Origin: a virus
Length of the DNA stretch: 38,575 bases
IMG/VR virus record: IMGVR_UViG_3300020027_000021
Span: 1-38,575 of that record
Strand: one strand, 5' to 3'
This document shows, in pieces, positions 22,002-29,684 of the stretch. The stretch's first letter is position 1; the number at the start of each line of letters is the position of its first letter. Below the pieces are notes generated by a model that was not told the DNA's origin, made no database searches, and saw only the letters and a list, made by a program, of their open reading frames with translations. Position numbers and translations under genes: made by a program.

Positions 22002-22270
22002 GCTACTTAGACAAAACATTCTGCGCTAGCCCAAAGTGTAAAAATGATTGTGGCAGAATGATGACAGACCAGCAACGAAAAGGGTTAGATTACCATAACG
22101 AAAAATATGTATCGTATGGTTATTTCTGTGGAGAACCACAATTTGCAGTCAGTAGGGTTGGCGATCCAAATAGTTTTGATTTACCTAATGATGTAACAGT
22201 GATTGATTTGACACCACCATTACCGGACTACGTGAAAATAATTGACGGTGTTCAAGAATTATCTGAATGA
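21998..22270 (+). CDS. 90-aa protein with Cys-rich N-terminus
   Basis: ATG 21998 overlaps the previous stop (ATGA), so MSYLDKTF is the start rather than the longer frame at 21983. CASPKCKNDCGRMM and a later Cys in YFCGEP could bind zinc. Ends with a Pro/Asp-rich tail. Function unknown. Confidence 0.65.
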   Translation: MSYLDKTFCASPKCKNDCGRMMTDQQRKGLDYHNEKYVSYGYFCGEPQFAVSRVGDPNSFDLPNDVTVIDLTPPLPDYVKIIDGVQELSE

Positions 22271-22500
22271 AAGACATAAATAAAATGCGCTTAGGCGTAT
22301 TACGTGAGTTAAAGAATGTACATCAGTTCTTTGATAACATGGAACGCAGCGTCAAGAGTCGAAACCCAGAGGCTGTACAACGTGCCTACATGTTCTTAGT
22401 TCACATGGTTCGAGAAATGAACGAAGGGTTTTTATCTCCAGACAGTATTGCGCTTGATGTTGAACTGGTTAGAGCATTGCAATATTTAGAAGAAGATTAG
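22267..22500 (+). CDS. 77-aa hypothetical protein
   Basis: ATGA overlap with the gene before it. Helical, charged (VLRELKNVHQFFDNMERSVK). Ends 5 nt before the tRNA-Asn acceptor arm. No family recognised. Confidence 0.6.
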   Translation: MKDINKMRLGVLRELKNVHQFFDNMERSVKSRNPEAVQRAYMFLVHMVREMNEGFLSPDSIALDVELVRALQYLEED

Positions 22501-22505
22501 TTTAT

Positions 22506-22581
22506 TCTCCGTTAGCTCAGTTGGTAGAGCATTTGACTGTTAATCAAGTTGTCGGTGGTTCGAGTCCATCACGGAGAGCCA
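22506..22581 (+). tRNA. tRNA-Asn (GTT)
   Basis: Acceptor TCTCCGT/ACGGAGA (7 bp), D-arm GCTC/GAGC, anticodon stem TTTGA/TCAAG with loop CTGTTAA giving GTT, T-arm GGTGG-TTCGAGT-CCATC, discriminator G and encoded CCA. All arms canonical. Confidence 0.95.
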
Positions 22582-22807
22582 GAGCATGACCGAAAACAAG
22601 CCGACTGCGAGAAGTAAGTAGCGCAGCCACCAGATAAGTGTGCGTGGAACTAGCTACTATAAAAACGCCCGCTTGTGATTAGGTCGCCAGAACTAAGCAG
22701 CCTAGGTAATGCTTAGAGGGTTTGTTGCCTAACCCACAGAAAGCGCAACGTGCAAGGGTCGGCACTAATAGGGATCGGAGCGAGTGAAAGCCTCGCATTA
22801 ATGTTAT
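22582..22807 (+). ncRNA. multi-hairpin RNA between tRNA-Asn and tRNA-Gln
   Basis: 226 bp with no supported frame and visibly more G+C than the genes around it. An outer stem ACAAGC (22596-22601)/GCTTGT (22671-22676) encloses GTAGC (22618-22622)/GCTAC (22653-22657), which encloses CCAC (22627-22630)/GTGG (22644-22647). Downstream come a 7-bp hairpin CTAAGCA/TGCTTAG (10-nt loop), GGGTT/AACCC, GTGC/GCAC and GCGAG/CTCGC. Co-transcription with flanking tRNAs would give defined ends by RNase P and 3-prime processing. No known RNA family is recognised. Confidence 0.6.
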
Positions 22808-22881
22808 TGGGCTATGGTGAAGTGGTATCACACTAGACTTTGACTCTGGTATCTCACGTTCAAATCGTGATAGCCCTGCCA
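22808..22881 (+). tRNA. tRNA-Gln (TTG)
   Basis: Acceptor TGGGCTA with TAGCCCT (position 1-72 is a U-U mismatch; bacterial tRNA-Gln usually has a weak first pair), D-arm GTG/CAC, anticodon stem CTAGA/TCTGG with loop CTTTGAC giving TTG, T-arm TCACG-TTCAAAT-CGTGA, discriminator G and encoded CCA. Confidence 0.9.
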
Positions 22882-22917
22882 GTTAGGGGTGTTTTTTGTA
22901 CCCGTTATGAGGATTTA

Positions 22918-23166
22918 ATGAAAGAACGTATAGGCCCAATGACAGACAGAGAAGAGGCGCTAAAGCACGCAATGATTGATGCTATGGACGCTTTCATTAA
23001 AGAACACGGCAGCATAGACCGAAGTGAGTTTATGGCAGTTTACAGTTTCCTTGCAAGAATATTATTTACAGTACAGACGCCGATCAAAGAAGTGGACGCA
23101 CAATGTATCGAGATCGATGCGTTTTGTGAGTTCCTTAAAGGTGTTGCGAGAAGGGCGATAACATGA
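22918..23166 (+). CDS. 82-aa hypothetical protein
   Basis: ATG 22918 is chosen because GAGGA lies 4 nt upstream and the longer frame would run through tRNA-Gln. Helical; IKEVDAQCIEIDAFCEFLKG near the end. Ends with ATGA overlap into a membrane microprotein. Function unknown. Confidence 0.65.
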   Translation: MKERIGPMTDREEALKHAMIDAMDAFIKEHGSIDRSEFMAVYSFLARILFTVQTPIKEVDAQCIEIDAFCEFLKGVARRAIT

Positions 23167-23288
23167 CGATACAACATTATTTAGAAGCATTATTGGTCAT
23201 TGCTGCCACATGTTCTGTGGGAATATTAGTGGCTATAACATTTGTCATTTTCTGTTTTTTCTTCAAGGTGTTCCATGAAATGGATTAG
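23163..23288 (+). CDS. 41-aa single-TM protein
   Basis: ATGA overlap with the preceding gene and 14-nt overlap with the next. One long hydrophobic helix (residues ~8-33, containing FVIFCFFFK). Bitopic membrane microprotein of unknown function. Confidence 0.6.
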   Translation: MTIQHYLEALLVIAATCSVGILVAITFVIFCFFFKVFHEMD

Positions 23289-23619
23289 TGTTGAACAAGA
23301 ATTACCGAATTTATTAAAAAAGGTTTTATTCCACTGGATTTGTCCAGGTGGAAACCGCAATGTTTCTATGGGTTATTTATGTAATGATGGTTGGGATATT
23401 TATTTGCCTTATCATTCCTATAAAATGTGTCCACAAAAACTAAAGGTAACGCATTGGATGGAATTACCTGATTTCCCTCATTATGATGGTGACTTGCCAT
23501 TTACTGGGTCTTTGTTTATCGATGAACCCGAAAAGGCAGATGATGAAAAGGTGAAGGCATTCGCTAAAAAGTTTTGCGAAGACAATAAAGATATGCTGAA
23601 AAGGCTAGCCGATAGATGA
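23275..23619 (+). CDS. DUF551-like protein
   Basis: 114 aa from ATG 23275 (AAGGTG 5 nt upstream). The N-terminus MKWISVEQELPNLLKKVLFHW and later VTHWMELPDFP are the DUF551 hallmarks (W-I/V-x-x-x-LP ... THWMPLP). Common in enterobacterial phages and prophages; role unknown. Soluble. Confidence 0.8.
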   Translation: MKWISVEQELPNLLKKVLFHWICPGGNRNVSMGYLCNDGWDIYLPYHSYKMCPQKLKVTHWMELPDFPHYDGDLPFTGSLFIDEPEKADDEKVKAFAKKFCEDNKDMLKRLADR

Positions 23620-23987
23620 GTAAGTTAAAAAAGCTGGAAGCTATTTACAAGAAGATACCCGATATCGATTGCAAAGGTCTTTGCTATGAATCATGTACAA
23701 TAGTGCCAGCAGCAAAGATTGAGATTAAGCGGGCTAAGTCTCGCATGGGTGGTAAAAATCCATTCAATCCGATTGCTGCTATTAAAGGATTGCAAGAAAA
23801 AGTACCGCATGTGCCATCCTGTGCTGCATTAAAAGATAAAAAATGCTCCATTTATACCGCAAGACCTGCTATATGTAGACTATATGGTGTGGCCGATGGG
23901 CTTGATTGTCCTTTTGGCTGTCAACCGAAAAAGAAAATTAGTAAGCAGGAAGCTTACGCAATAGTAAGGGAAACCGAAGCCCTATGA
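23616..23987 (+). CDS. YkgJ-like cysteine-cluster protein
   Basis: 123 aa. Cysteines at CKGLCYESC (N-terminal), CAALKDKKCSIYTARPAICRLYG and CPFGC follow the YkgJ/UPF0153 pattern, thought to bind zinc or an Fe-S cluster. Coupled by ATGA to both neighbours and directly before TerL. Such genes are common in this position in podoviruses, but their job is not known. Confidence 0.75.
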   Translation: MSKLKKLEAIYKKIPDIDCKGLCYESCTIVPAAKIEIKRAKSRMGGKNPFNPIAAIKGLQEKVPHVPSCAALKDKKCSIYTARPAICRLYGVADGLDCPFGCQPKKKISKQEAYAIVRETEAL

Positions 23988-25528
23988 CAGAAACCGCTGA
24001 CAAGGAACAGTTGGCATCAGAGTTACGGTCAAGTTTGATAGAGTTCACAAAGTTCTTCTATCCATTATTGACTGGCCGACAATTTATCATATCTCAGCCT
24101 GTGGGTCGTGAGTCGCATCACATTACGATTGCTCGTGCTCTTTCCAGTGCTTCAAGGCTTGAAATACCAGACCATAGATTGTTAGTAAATATCAGCCCAG
24201 GCTCGGGGAAGTCAACATTGCTGGCCATGTGGGTTGCGTGGACACTTGCTAAATACCCTGATTCTCGATTCTTGTATATTTCATACTCCAAAGTATTAGC
24301 CGCAAAACACACCGAAACCATCAAGCGTATTATGCAATTAGCACATTACGTTTATCTATTTGATGTAAGGATTAGACATGACTCAAAAGCAAGAGAATAT
24401 TTCCAAACAACCGCTGGTGGAGCTGTTGCAGCATTTGGAAGTGGTGGCGCAATTACTGGGCAAGACGCTGGATTGCCGGGATTGGACAGATTTACAGGGG
24501 CAGTTATCATTGACGACGCGCACAAACCAGATGAAGTCCATTCTGACACTATCCGACTCTCAGTTATCGATAACTATAGAGAGACCATCCAGCAGCGTGC
24601 CCGTGGTATCAACGTCCCGTTTATCTTCATTGGCCAGCGACTCCATGAAGACGACCTCGCAGCCTATTTGCTAGCGGGTAAAGATGGTTATCAGTGGACT
24701 ACCGTTATTCTCAAAAGTATTGATGCTGCTGGAAACGCACTCTATCCAGAAGTTAATACCCTTCAATCGTTATTAATTAAACAAGAACGCGACCCTTATG
24801 TGTTCTCATCTCAGTATCAACAAGAACCAATTCCAGCGGGTGGCGCATTATTTAAACCTGACTGGTTTGTGATTCTTGAAGAAGAGCCAGACGTATTGTA
24901 TAGCTTCATTACAGCAGATACCGCAGAGACCGCCAAGAGTTACAATGACGCGACCGCTTTTAGCTTCTGGGGAATTTATGAGATAGAATCGTACGGTGTA
25001 AAAACTGGTCAATATGGGCTACACTGGATAGATACATTAGAGACTCGTATCGAACCTAAAGATTTAAAGCCAACATTCTTGGATTTTTGGCAACAATGTA
25101 TGAGATACAAAAAACCTCCACAAATGATTGCTATTGAGAAGAAATCAACAGGCGGAACACTATTAAGCTTATTGGATGAGATTAGAACTGTTAAGCTCAT
25201 GGATATACCAAGAACAAGGGAACAAGGAAACAAAACAAAACGATTCCTTGATGTTCAACCGTATATTGCTGAACGAAGGGTGTCATTTCCGTTGTATGGT
25301 CGGCACGTTAAAATTTGTCTCGATCACATGAGCAAGATAACGGCCAATGAAACACACCGATGGGATGATATTGCAGATACCGCAGCCGATGCTATAAGGA
25401 TGGCATTAATAGACAAAACAATTATATCATCACATATCAATATAACTGATTACTCTGGAATGGCCAAAAGTATGATGGCTCCGAGTAATAAAATAAATAG
25501 GTTAAGGCAAAGTGCTTATACACGATAA
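23984..25528 (+). CDS. terL: terminase large subunit
   Basis: 514 aa. Walker A SPGSGKST at residues 71-78; Walker B AVIIDD at 173-178; coupling region FIFIGQRLHEDDL (~213-225). The nuclease domain begins at ITADTAET (309-316), continues with AIEKKSTGGTLL (~383-394) and ends with WDDIADTAADAIRM, whose Asp residues bind metal. It is the ATP-driven motor and headful nuclease. The ATG overlaps the YkgJ-like stop. Confidence 0.93.
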   Translation: MTETADKEQLASELRSSLIEFTKFFYPLLTGRQFIISQPVGRESHHITIARALSSASRLEIPDHRLLVNISPGSGKSTLLAMWVAWTLAKYPDSRFLYISYSKVLAAKHTETIKRIMQLAHYVYLFDVRIRHDSKAREYFQTTAGGAVAAFGSGGAITGQDAGLPGLDRFTGAVIIDDAHKPDEVHSDTIRLSVIDNYRETIQQRARGINVPFIFIGQRLHEDDLAAYLLAGKDGYQWTTVILKSIDAAGNALYPEVNTLQSLLIKQERDPYVFSSQYQQEPIPAGGALFKPDWFVILEEEPDVLYSFITADTAETAKSYNDATAFSFWGIYEIESYGVKTGQYGLHWIDTLETRIEPKDLKPTFLDFWQQCMRYKKPPQMIAIEKKSTGGTLLSLLDEIRTVKLMDIPRTREQGNKTKRFLDVQPYIAERRVSFPLYGRHVKICLDHMSKITANETHRWDDIADTAADAIRMALIDKTIISSHINITDYSGMAKSMMAPSNKINRLRQSAYTR

Positions 25529-25584
25529 TTAATTAAGATACAATTGTGTAAAGGGAAAGGATTTCTCTACAAGGAGCTACAATA

Positions 25585-27684
25585 ATGAAGGATGTAGCAA
25601 AACGCTATCAAGATAATCTTGCGCGTATTAAAAAAACCGTACGCAATGCGCATGATTATTTCAAAGATAACTATGACCGCTATAATGAATTTAGACGATT
25701 TGTATTTGACTCATCCTTAAAAGAAGATGAAATAACGCTTCTCATGACGATGAATCGACCGCAACTCGAATTTAACGTACTTGAAGCCTATATTAGCAGA
25801 CTTCTTGGTGAGTTTTCAAAGCAAGAACCTGACATTGCGGTAAATGCTTATGATGAAGACAAAGCAGATCCAATCACTATCAAGGTTGTTGAGCAACATC
25901 TAAAGCATGTGTTCATGGATGATAACAATGAACATACCCGATACGAAGTCTATAAAGACTTGTTATCCGGTGGCTTTAGTACCATGAAAGTCTTCACAGA
26001 CTATGAACACCCTATGTCCATGAGTCAAGCTATTCGTGTTGAACGTTGTGAGCCTACACTCTGTGGATTTGATAAACTAGCTAGATTTAGTCATAAAGGT
26101 GACGGCCAGTTCTGCTTTCAGTTATTTCCCCGTGATAAAGACGAATTTGAAGAAGAAAATCCAGAAATCCCCGTAAATACTTTAAGTTTCAGACGTGATT
26201 TTGCAGGGTTTAATTGGTCATACCAGAATGATAATAGCAAAATTATTGTTGTAGCCGATTACTACGAGAAAAAACGCAAAGAAGAAACCATTGTTGAAGT
26301 ACGCGACATGGGTGTAATGACCATGACCAAGTATCGCAAGTTGGTTGATACTTGGAATGATATCACTGTACCGCCTTCAACAGTTGGAAAGCCTCGTAAA
26401 ACTATGCTCGATAGAATTAATCGTTATCGCTGTATTGAAAACCAAGTAATTGAATTTGAGGAAACCGATTTCACGCACTTGCCTCTCGTCTTCGTTGACG
26501 GTCATTCGCTCATGATTAAGACGCCTAAAAACGGTAACATCAGACAGGTGACTAGACCCTATGTGTATCATGCCAAAGGTGCGCAACGCCTTAAAAACTT
26601 TGCAGGTATTTCTCTGGCAAATGAGATTGAGAATACGGTACAGCATAAATTCATGGTGGCAAAAGAGGCTTTACCTAAAGAGGAAGAGTTTCTCGATGCT
26701 TATAAAAATACACAAAAAGAGTCTGTACTGGTCTATAATTCTGTTCACGAGTCCAATCCTGACTTGCCAATTAGCAATCCAATCCGTGAAATCCAACGTG
26801 TTCCGTGTCCTCCTGAAATTGCGCAAGCTTTTACAGGCGCTGATTCCTTAATCCAAAATGTCTTAGGTTCTTATGATGCTAGCCTTGGTATTAATAATAA
26901 TCAACTCTCAGGAATCGCCATAGTCGAAGCTGCAAGCCAATCTAATGCTACGGCTATGCCTTATATTGTCGGTTGTCTACAAGGCTTCCAAAGGGTTGCT
27001 GAAATATATGTAGACTTAATGCCCAAATACTTTACTACCCCACGCACTTTGCCCATCCTCGATGAGAAAGGAAAACGCCATTTTGTCAAAATCAATCAGC
27101 CAGAAGGATTGCCGATGGACTTTGATACCAATTCACTCAATGTTTCATTGAAAGCTGGCGCTAGTTTCCAAGTACAAAAGAATCGCACTATCATGATGGT
27201 CAAGGAAATTATGGGCATGTCTCCGTTATTTGGTCAATTTATGGCCGAAAAAGGATTGAATTTCATCCTAGACAACATGGAAGGTAAAGGAATCGAGCAG
27301 CTTAAAGACCTAACGGATGAATGGATAAAACAATATCAGCAAGAAAAACAAGCCGCACAACAAGCTCAACAACAAAATCCTGCTGCAATGAAAGCTCAAA
27401 TCGATATGGCCAAAATGCAGCAACAAGGACAAATCGACCAAGCCAGATTGCAAATTGATATGGCTAAGCTCCAACAAGACCAGCAAAAGGTGATGGCTGA
27501 TTTACATCTTGGCCAGCAAGCTTCACACGTTCAATTAGTGAAGGCACAAACTGAACGCTATGCCAAGCATGTAGATTTGGAAATTAAAAAGCATGACATG
27601 AAACATCGTCACGTAAAGGAAGTGTTAGAAACACATCATCGATTAAGTCAAAAACAACAAGGAAGTAGAGCCAATGCGCACTAG
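25585..27684 (+). CDS. P22-like portal protein
   Basis: 699 aa, near the 725 aa of P22 gp1. The N-terminal RRFVFDSSLKEDEITLLMTMNRPQLEFNVLEAYISRLLGEF motif is diagnostic of the P22-type portal family. Long helical stem and crown follow. From residue ~580 the chain is Gln/Ala-rich helix (QQQNPAAMKAQIDMAKMQQ), resembling the C-terminal barrel of P22 portal, which reaches into the capsid. It forms the dodecameric DNA gate; TerL and gp4 bind it. An AAGGAG site precedes the ATG. Confidence 0.9.
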   Translation: MKDVAKRYQDNLARIKKTVRNAHDYFKDNYDRYNEFRRFVFDSSLKEDEITLLMTMNRPQLEFNVLEAYISRLLGEFSKQEPDIAVNAYDEDKADPITIKVVEQHLKHVFMDDNNEHTRYEVYKDLLSGGFSTMKVFTDYEHPMSMSQAIRVERCEPTLCGFDKLARFSHKGDGQFCFQLFPRDKDEFEEENPEIPVNTLSFRRDFAGFNWSYQNDNSKIIVVADYYEKKRKEETIVEVRDMGVMTMTKYRKLVDTWNDITVPPSTVGKPRKTMLDRINRYRCIENQVIEFEETDFTHLPLVFVDGHSLMIKTPKNGNIRQVTRPYVYHAKGAQRLKNFAGISLANEIENTVQHKFMVAKEALPKEEEFLDAYKNTQKESVLVYNSVHESNPDLPISNPIREIQRVPCPPEIAQAFTGADSLIQNVLGSYDASLGINNNQLSGIAIVEAASQSNATAMPYIVGCLQGFQRVAEIYVDLMPKYFTTPRTLPILDEKGKRHFVKINQPEGLPMDFDTNSLNVSLKAGASFQVQKNRTIMMVKEIMGMSPLFGQFMAEKGLNFILDNMEGKGIEQLKDLTDEWIKQYQQEKQAAQQAQQQNPAAMKAQIDMAKMQQQGQIDQARLQIDMAKLQQDQQKVMADLHLGQQASHVQLVKAQTERYAKHVDLEIKKHDMKHRHVKEVLETHHRLSQKQQGSRANAH

Positions 27685-27898
27685 GACGTTAATTACGATA
27701 GGGAAGCCCATTGATAAAGATGAGTGGGTAGTGTGTCTGAGCGATCAATTAAATCGTTTCGTTATTCCCTGTTCTCGCGTTGAATGGGCAGTACCTTGTT
27801 ACGGTAAAGAGCTTCACCCTGATGAAGTGAAAGAATTGATAGGTTTTTTACAACAATCGCTAGAAGGAAGAGACCATGAGCAAAGTAACGTGGAATGA
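27674..27898 (+). CDS. 74-aa hypothetical protein
   Basis: Overlaps the portal stop by 11 nt and its own stop lies 23 nt inside the next frame. A small alpha/beta protein (VCLSDQLNRFVIPCSRVEWAV). No membrane segment. Function unknown. Confidence 0.6.
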   Translation: MRTRTLITIGKPIDKDEWVVCLSDQLNRFVIPCSRVEWAVPCYGKELHPDEVKELIGFLQQSLEGRDHEQSNVE

Positions 27899-28043
27899 TT
27901 TACACAATGCCACTCCTAAAGAGCTTCAAAAAACATACAAGCTTAATGATAAACAGCTTGAAGTTTCTGTGCGCAAACATATGGACGGGGCTTCGATGGA
28001 GCAGCGTAAAGACCTTTATAAAACTGTATGGAGCAAGAAATGA
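27876..28043 (+). CDS. 55-aa hypothetical protein
   Basis: GGAAGAGA lies 5 nt before ATG 27876. Helical, basic and Lys-rich (KELQKTYKLNDKQLEVSVRKH). Ends with ATGA overlap into the next gene. Confidence 0.6.
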   Translation: MSKVTWNDLHNATPKELQKTYKLNDKQLEVSVRKHMDGASMEQRKDLYKTVWSKK

Positions 28044-28222
28044 TATCCATTCAAGACTTGGAAAAACGCCGTGACATTCTGTCAACTACGCTTCAAAGCA
28101 GCGAAAATACCCTTACTGACCTCAAAGAACGGTCTAAAATTATCCGTAAGGAAGTTGCAAATATTAGAGGCGCTATTATCGAGTTAGATAGGCTTATTGA
28201 TGGGGTGGATTATGCCGCTTAA
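28040..28222 (+). CDS. 60-aa coiled-coil protein
   Basis: ATG 28040 overlaps the previous stop. Almost entirely a single helix with Leu/Ile heptads (LEKRRDILSTTLQSSENTLTDLKER). Probably oligomeric. Function unknown. Confidence 0.6.
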   Translation: MISIQDLEKRRDILSTTLQSSENTLTDLKERSKIIRKEVANIRGAIIELDRLIDGVDYAA

Positions 28223-28361
28223 TAAAGGTGCTAAGCCTGGTTCTAAAAAGTTTGGACAAAATATAGCGACTGAGGTGAAGGCTGGAAAACCTAGAAACCA
28301 AGCGATTGCTATTGCGTACTCTGAGGCAAAACAAGGTAAAAAAAGGAGCAAGAAGAAATGA
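28212..28361 (+). CDS. small basic phage protein (DUF6496-like)
   Basis: 49 aa. The end AGKPRNQAIAIAYSEAKQGKKRSKKK is recurrent in phage genomes (QA(I/V)AIA(Y/L)SEA motif). Very basic C-terminus. Overlaps the coiled-coil gene by 11 nt and the next by ATGA. Possibly a DNA-binding or virion-packaged peptide. Confidence 0.65.
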   Translation: MPLNKGAKPGSKKFGQNIATEVKAGKPRNQAIAIAYSEAKQGKKRSKKK

Positions 28362-28474
28362 AAATGAAGAAAAAAGATATTAAATCGCGTGAAAAGAAAA
28401 TGTCTAAGCACATGGACGCTAAAGAAGACAAAAAGCTCGTTAAGAAAATGGTCAAGAAGGATTGTATGAAATGA
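28358..28474 (+). CDS. 38-aa lysine-rich microprotein
   Basis: ATGA overlap with both neighbours; GGAGCAAGAAG is upstream. About 40 percent Lys, with Met interspersed (KKLVKKMVKKD). No fold can be predicted; nucleic-acid binding is possible. Confidence 0.5.
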   Translation: MKMKKKDIKSREKKMSKHMDAKEDKKLVKKMVKKDCMK

Positions 28475-28635
28475 GTGATTTAGAGCAACGGTTAGATGCC
28501 GTATGTGACTCAATGGAATCTGCCCAAGCTGAGTTTAATCAGGCTACGCAGTGCTTAGTAGAAGCCTTAACGGGCATTCATGAACGATTGGAGAGAATAG
28601 AAAAATGGATAGACAGCCAGCCAAAAAAGGATTGA
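28471..28635 (+). CDS. 54-aa helical protein
   Basis: ATGA overlap with the microprotein before it. Acidic helix with heptads (LDAVCDSMESAQAEFNQATQ, LERIEKWIDS). Its 3-prime end overlaps the next gene by 31 nt. Confidence 0.55.
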   Translation: MSDLEQRLDAVCDSMESAQAEFNQATQCLVEALTGIHERLERIEKWIDSQPKKD

Positions 28636-28847
28636 GTAAATCCTTGGATAAAAGTCCCTACATGCGTGAGCCTGAAAAAAAGACTAAGAAAGCTTTTGAA
28701 GGCGTTGAGAAATCAGTCAAGCCTGTAGCCAGAGACACAAACAAAACCCGTAGGACTTCTACTAAAGCAAGAAAAGTTGGTGTGACTGTTAAAAAAGAGT
28801 TACCCGTTTCTAGTCAGAAGAAAAAGTCCATGAATGAGAAATGCTAA
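28605..28847 (+). CDS. 80-aa basic disordered protein
   Basis: Rich in Lys, Arg, Thr and Ser with little hydrophobic core (KTRRTSTKARKVGVTVKKEL), so probably disordered and nucleic-acid binding. GGAGAGA precedes the ATG. Part of the run of tiny basic genes between portal and scaffold. Confidence 0.6.
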   Translation: MDRQPAKKGLSKSLDKSPYMREPEKKTKKAFEGVEKSVKPVARDTNKTRRTSTKARKVGVTVKKELPVSSQKKKSMNEKC

Positions 28848-28862
28848 CAAGGAGCGTGAATC

Positions 28863-29048
28863 ATGAGTCTATTAAGTTCAGTTATTTTGCCTCATTTAGA
28901 AAAACAATTAGTAGCACTTGAACCTGCGATTGCTGATTTCATTCTGAAAGAGATTCATGTTATTGGTAGCCAATTAATCTCTTATGTTGAAGGTAAATTA
29001 GGCGCTAATCCACATCTTCCAGTAGAAGATAAGTCTGAGGAAAATTAA
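28863..29048 (+). CDS. 61-aa hypothetical protein
   Basis: Strong AAGGAG site before the ATG. An amphipathic, mildly hydrophobic helix (VILPHLEKQLVALEPAIADF), then a short acidic tail. Function unknown. Confidence 0.65.
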   Translation: MSLLSSVILPHLEKQLVALEPAIADFILKEIHVIGSQLISYVEGKLGANPHLPVEDKSEEN

Positions 29049-29050
29049 TC

Positions 29051-29230
29051 ATGGCTGAGAAATGGATTAAAGGTGCTATTAAACATCCAGGAAAACTTCA
29101 CCGTGAGTTAGGCGTTCCAGAAGGCAAGAAGATACCCGAGAAAAAATTGGCAAAGGCTGCAAAAAGTAAATCGCCAACCATTCGTAAAGAGGTAGCACTT
29201 GCCAAGACTCTAAAGAAGATGAAAAAATGA
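29051..29230 (+). CDS. conserved 59-aa basic phage protein
   Basis: Contains KWIKGAIKHPGKLHRELGVP and EGKKIPEKKLAKAAKSK, a highly recurrent signature of tiny phage proteins (KWI-x-GAIK-x-PGALH). Basic and helical; function not established. The previous stop is 2 nt upstream; ATGA overlap with the next gene. Confidence 0.8.
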   Translation: MAEKWIKGAIKHPGKLHRELGVPEGKKIPEKKLAKAAKSKSPTIRKEVALAKTLKKMKK

Positions 29231-29454
29231 AAAGTGTTTATTATGATATTGATGGACACTTAATTGTTCCAAAGAAAAAAACTCCGAAGCGAAAATTGCC
29301 TTACAAAACGATAATTAATCGCAAGATGAAACAATATGTTATCGAATTAGAGCAAAAATTGCCCAACGAGTTCAAGGGTTGTATCAGTAACTATAACCAT
29401 CTTAATGCGGGTGGGTATGGTAATATAGATGAAAACGAGTACAATTTCTTTTAA
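29227..29454 (+). CDS. 75-aa basic hypothetical protein
   Basis: ATGA-coupled. Lys-rich first half (PKKKTPKRKLPYKTIINRK), then a Tyr/Asn/Gly-rich end. Function unknown. Confidence 0.6.
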   Translation: MKSVYYDIDGHLIVPKKKTPKRKLPYKTIINRKMKQYVIELEQKLPNEFKGCISNYNHLNAGGYGNIDENEYNFF

Positions 29455-29477
29455 ACATTATTAATAAGGATATTAAT

Positions 29478-29666
29478 ATGAAAGACGGAATGATCGACAA
29501 CCGCAAGGTAAACGATAATCACCAAGGTGGTATTGAGCGCGTTATACAACGAAAAGGCGATACAACTCGCGCAGACGTTGAAGGCCATAATGGAAAAATG
29601 GGTAGAAATATTCCCAGCATGTCCAATTGGAAACGCGGTGATTCACTAACCCCACGCAAAGCATAA
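29478..29666 (+). CDS. 62-aa hypothetical protein
   Basis: AAGGA site before the ATG. Polar, Gly/Asn/Arg-rich and probably flexible (DNRKVNDNHQGGIERVI, GHNGKMGRNIP). It precedes a beta-rich structural gene. Function unknown. Confidence 0.6.
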   Translation: MKDGMIDNRKVNDNHQGGIERVIQRKGDTTRADVEGHNGKMGRNIPSMSNWKRGDSLTPRKA

Positions 29667-29684
29667 TTATAAGGATATAATATC

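Noticed and set aside
22883-22905. GGGGTG-TTTTTT-GTACCC as a terminator after tRNA-Gln
   Set aside because: Only four pairs, with the T-run in the loop and not after the stem.
22840-22917. Longer frame of the 82-aa gene running into tRNA-Gln
   Set aside because: It would translate half of a well-formed tRNA; the ATG at 22918 has a GAGGA site.
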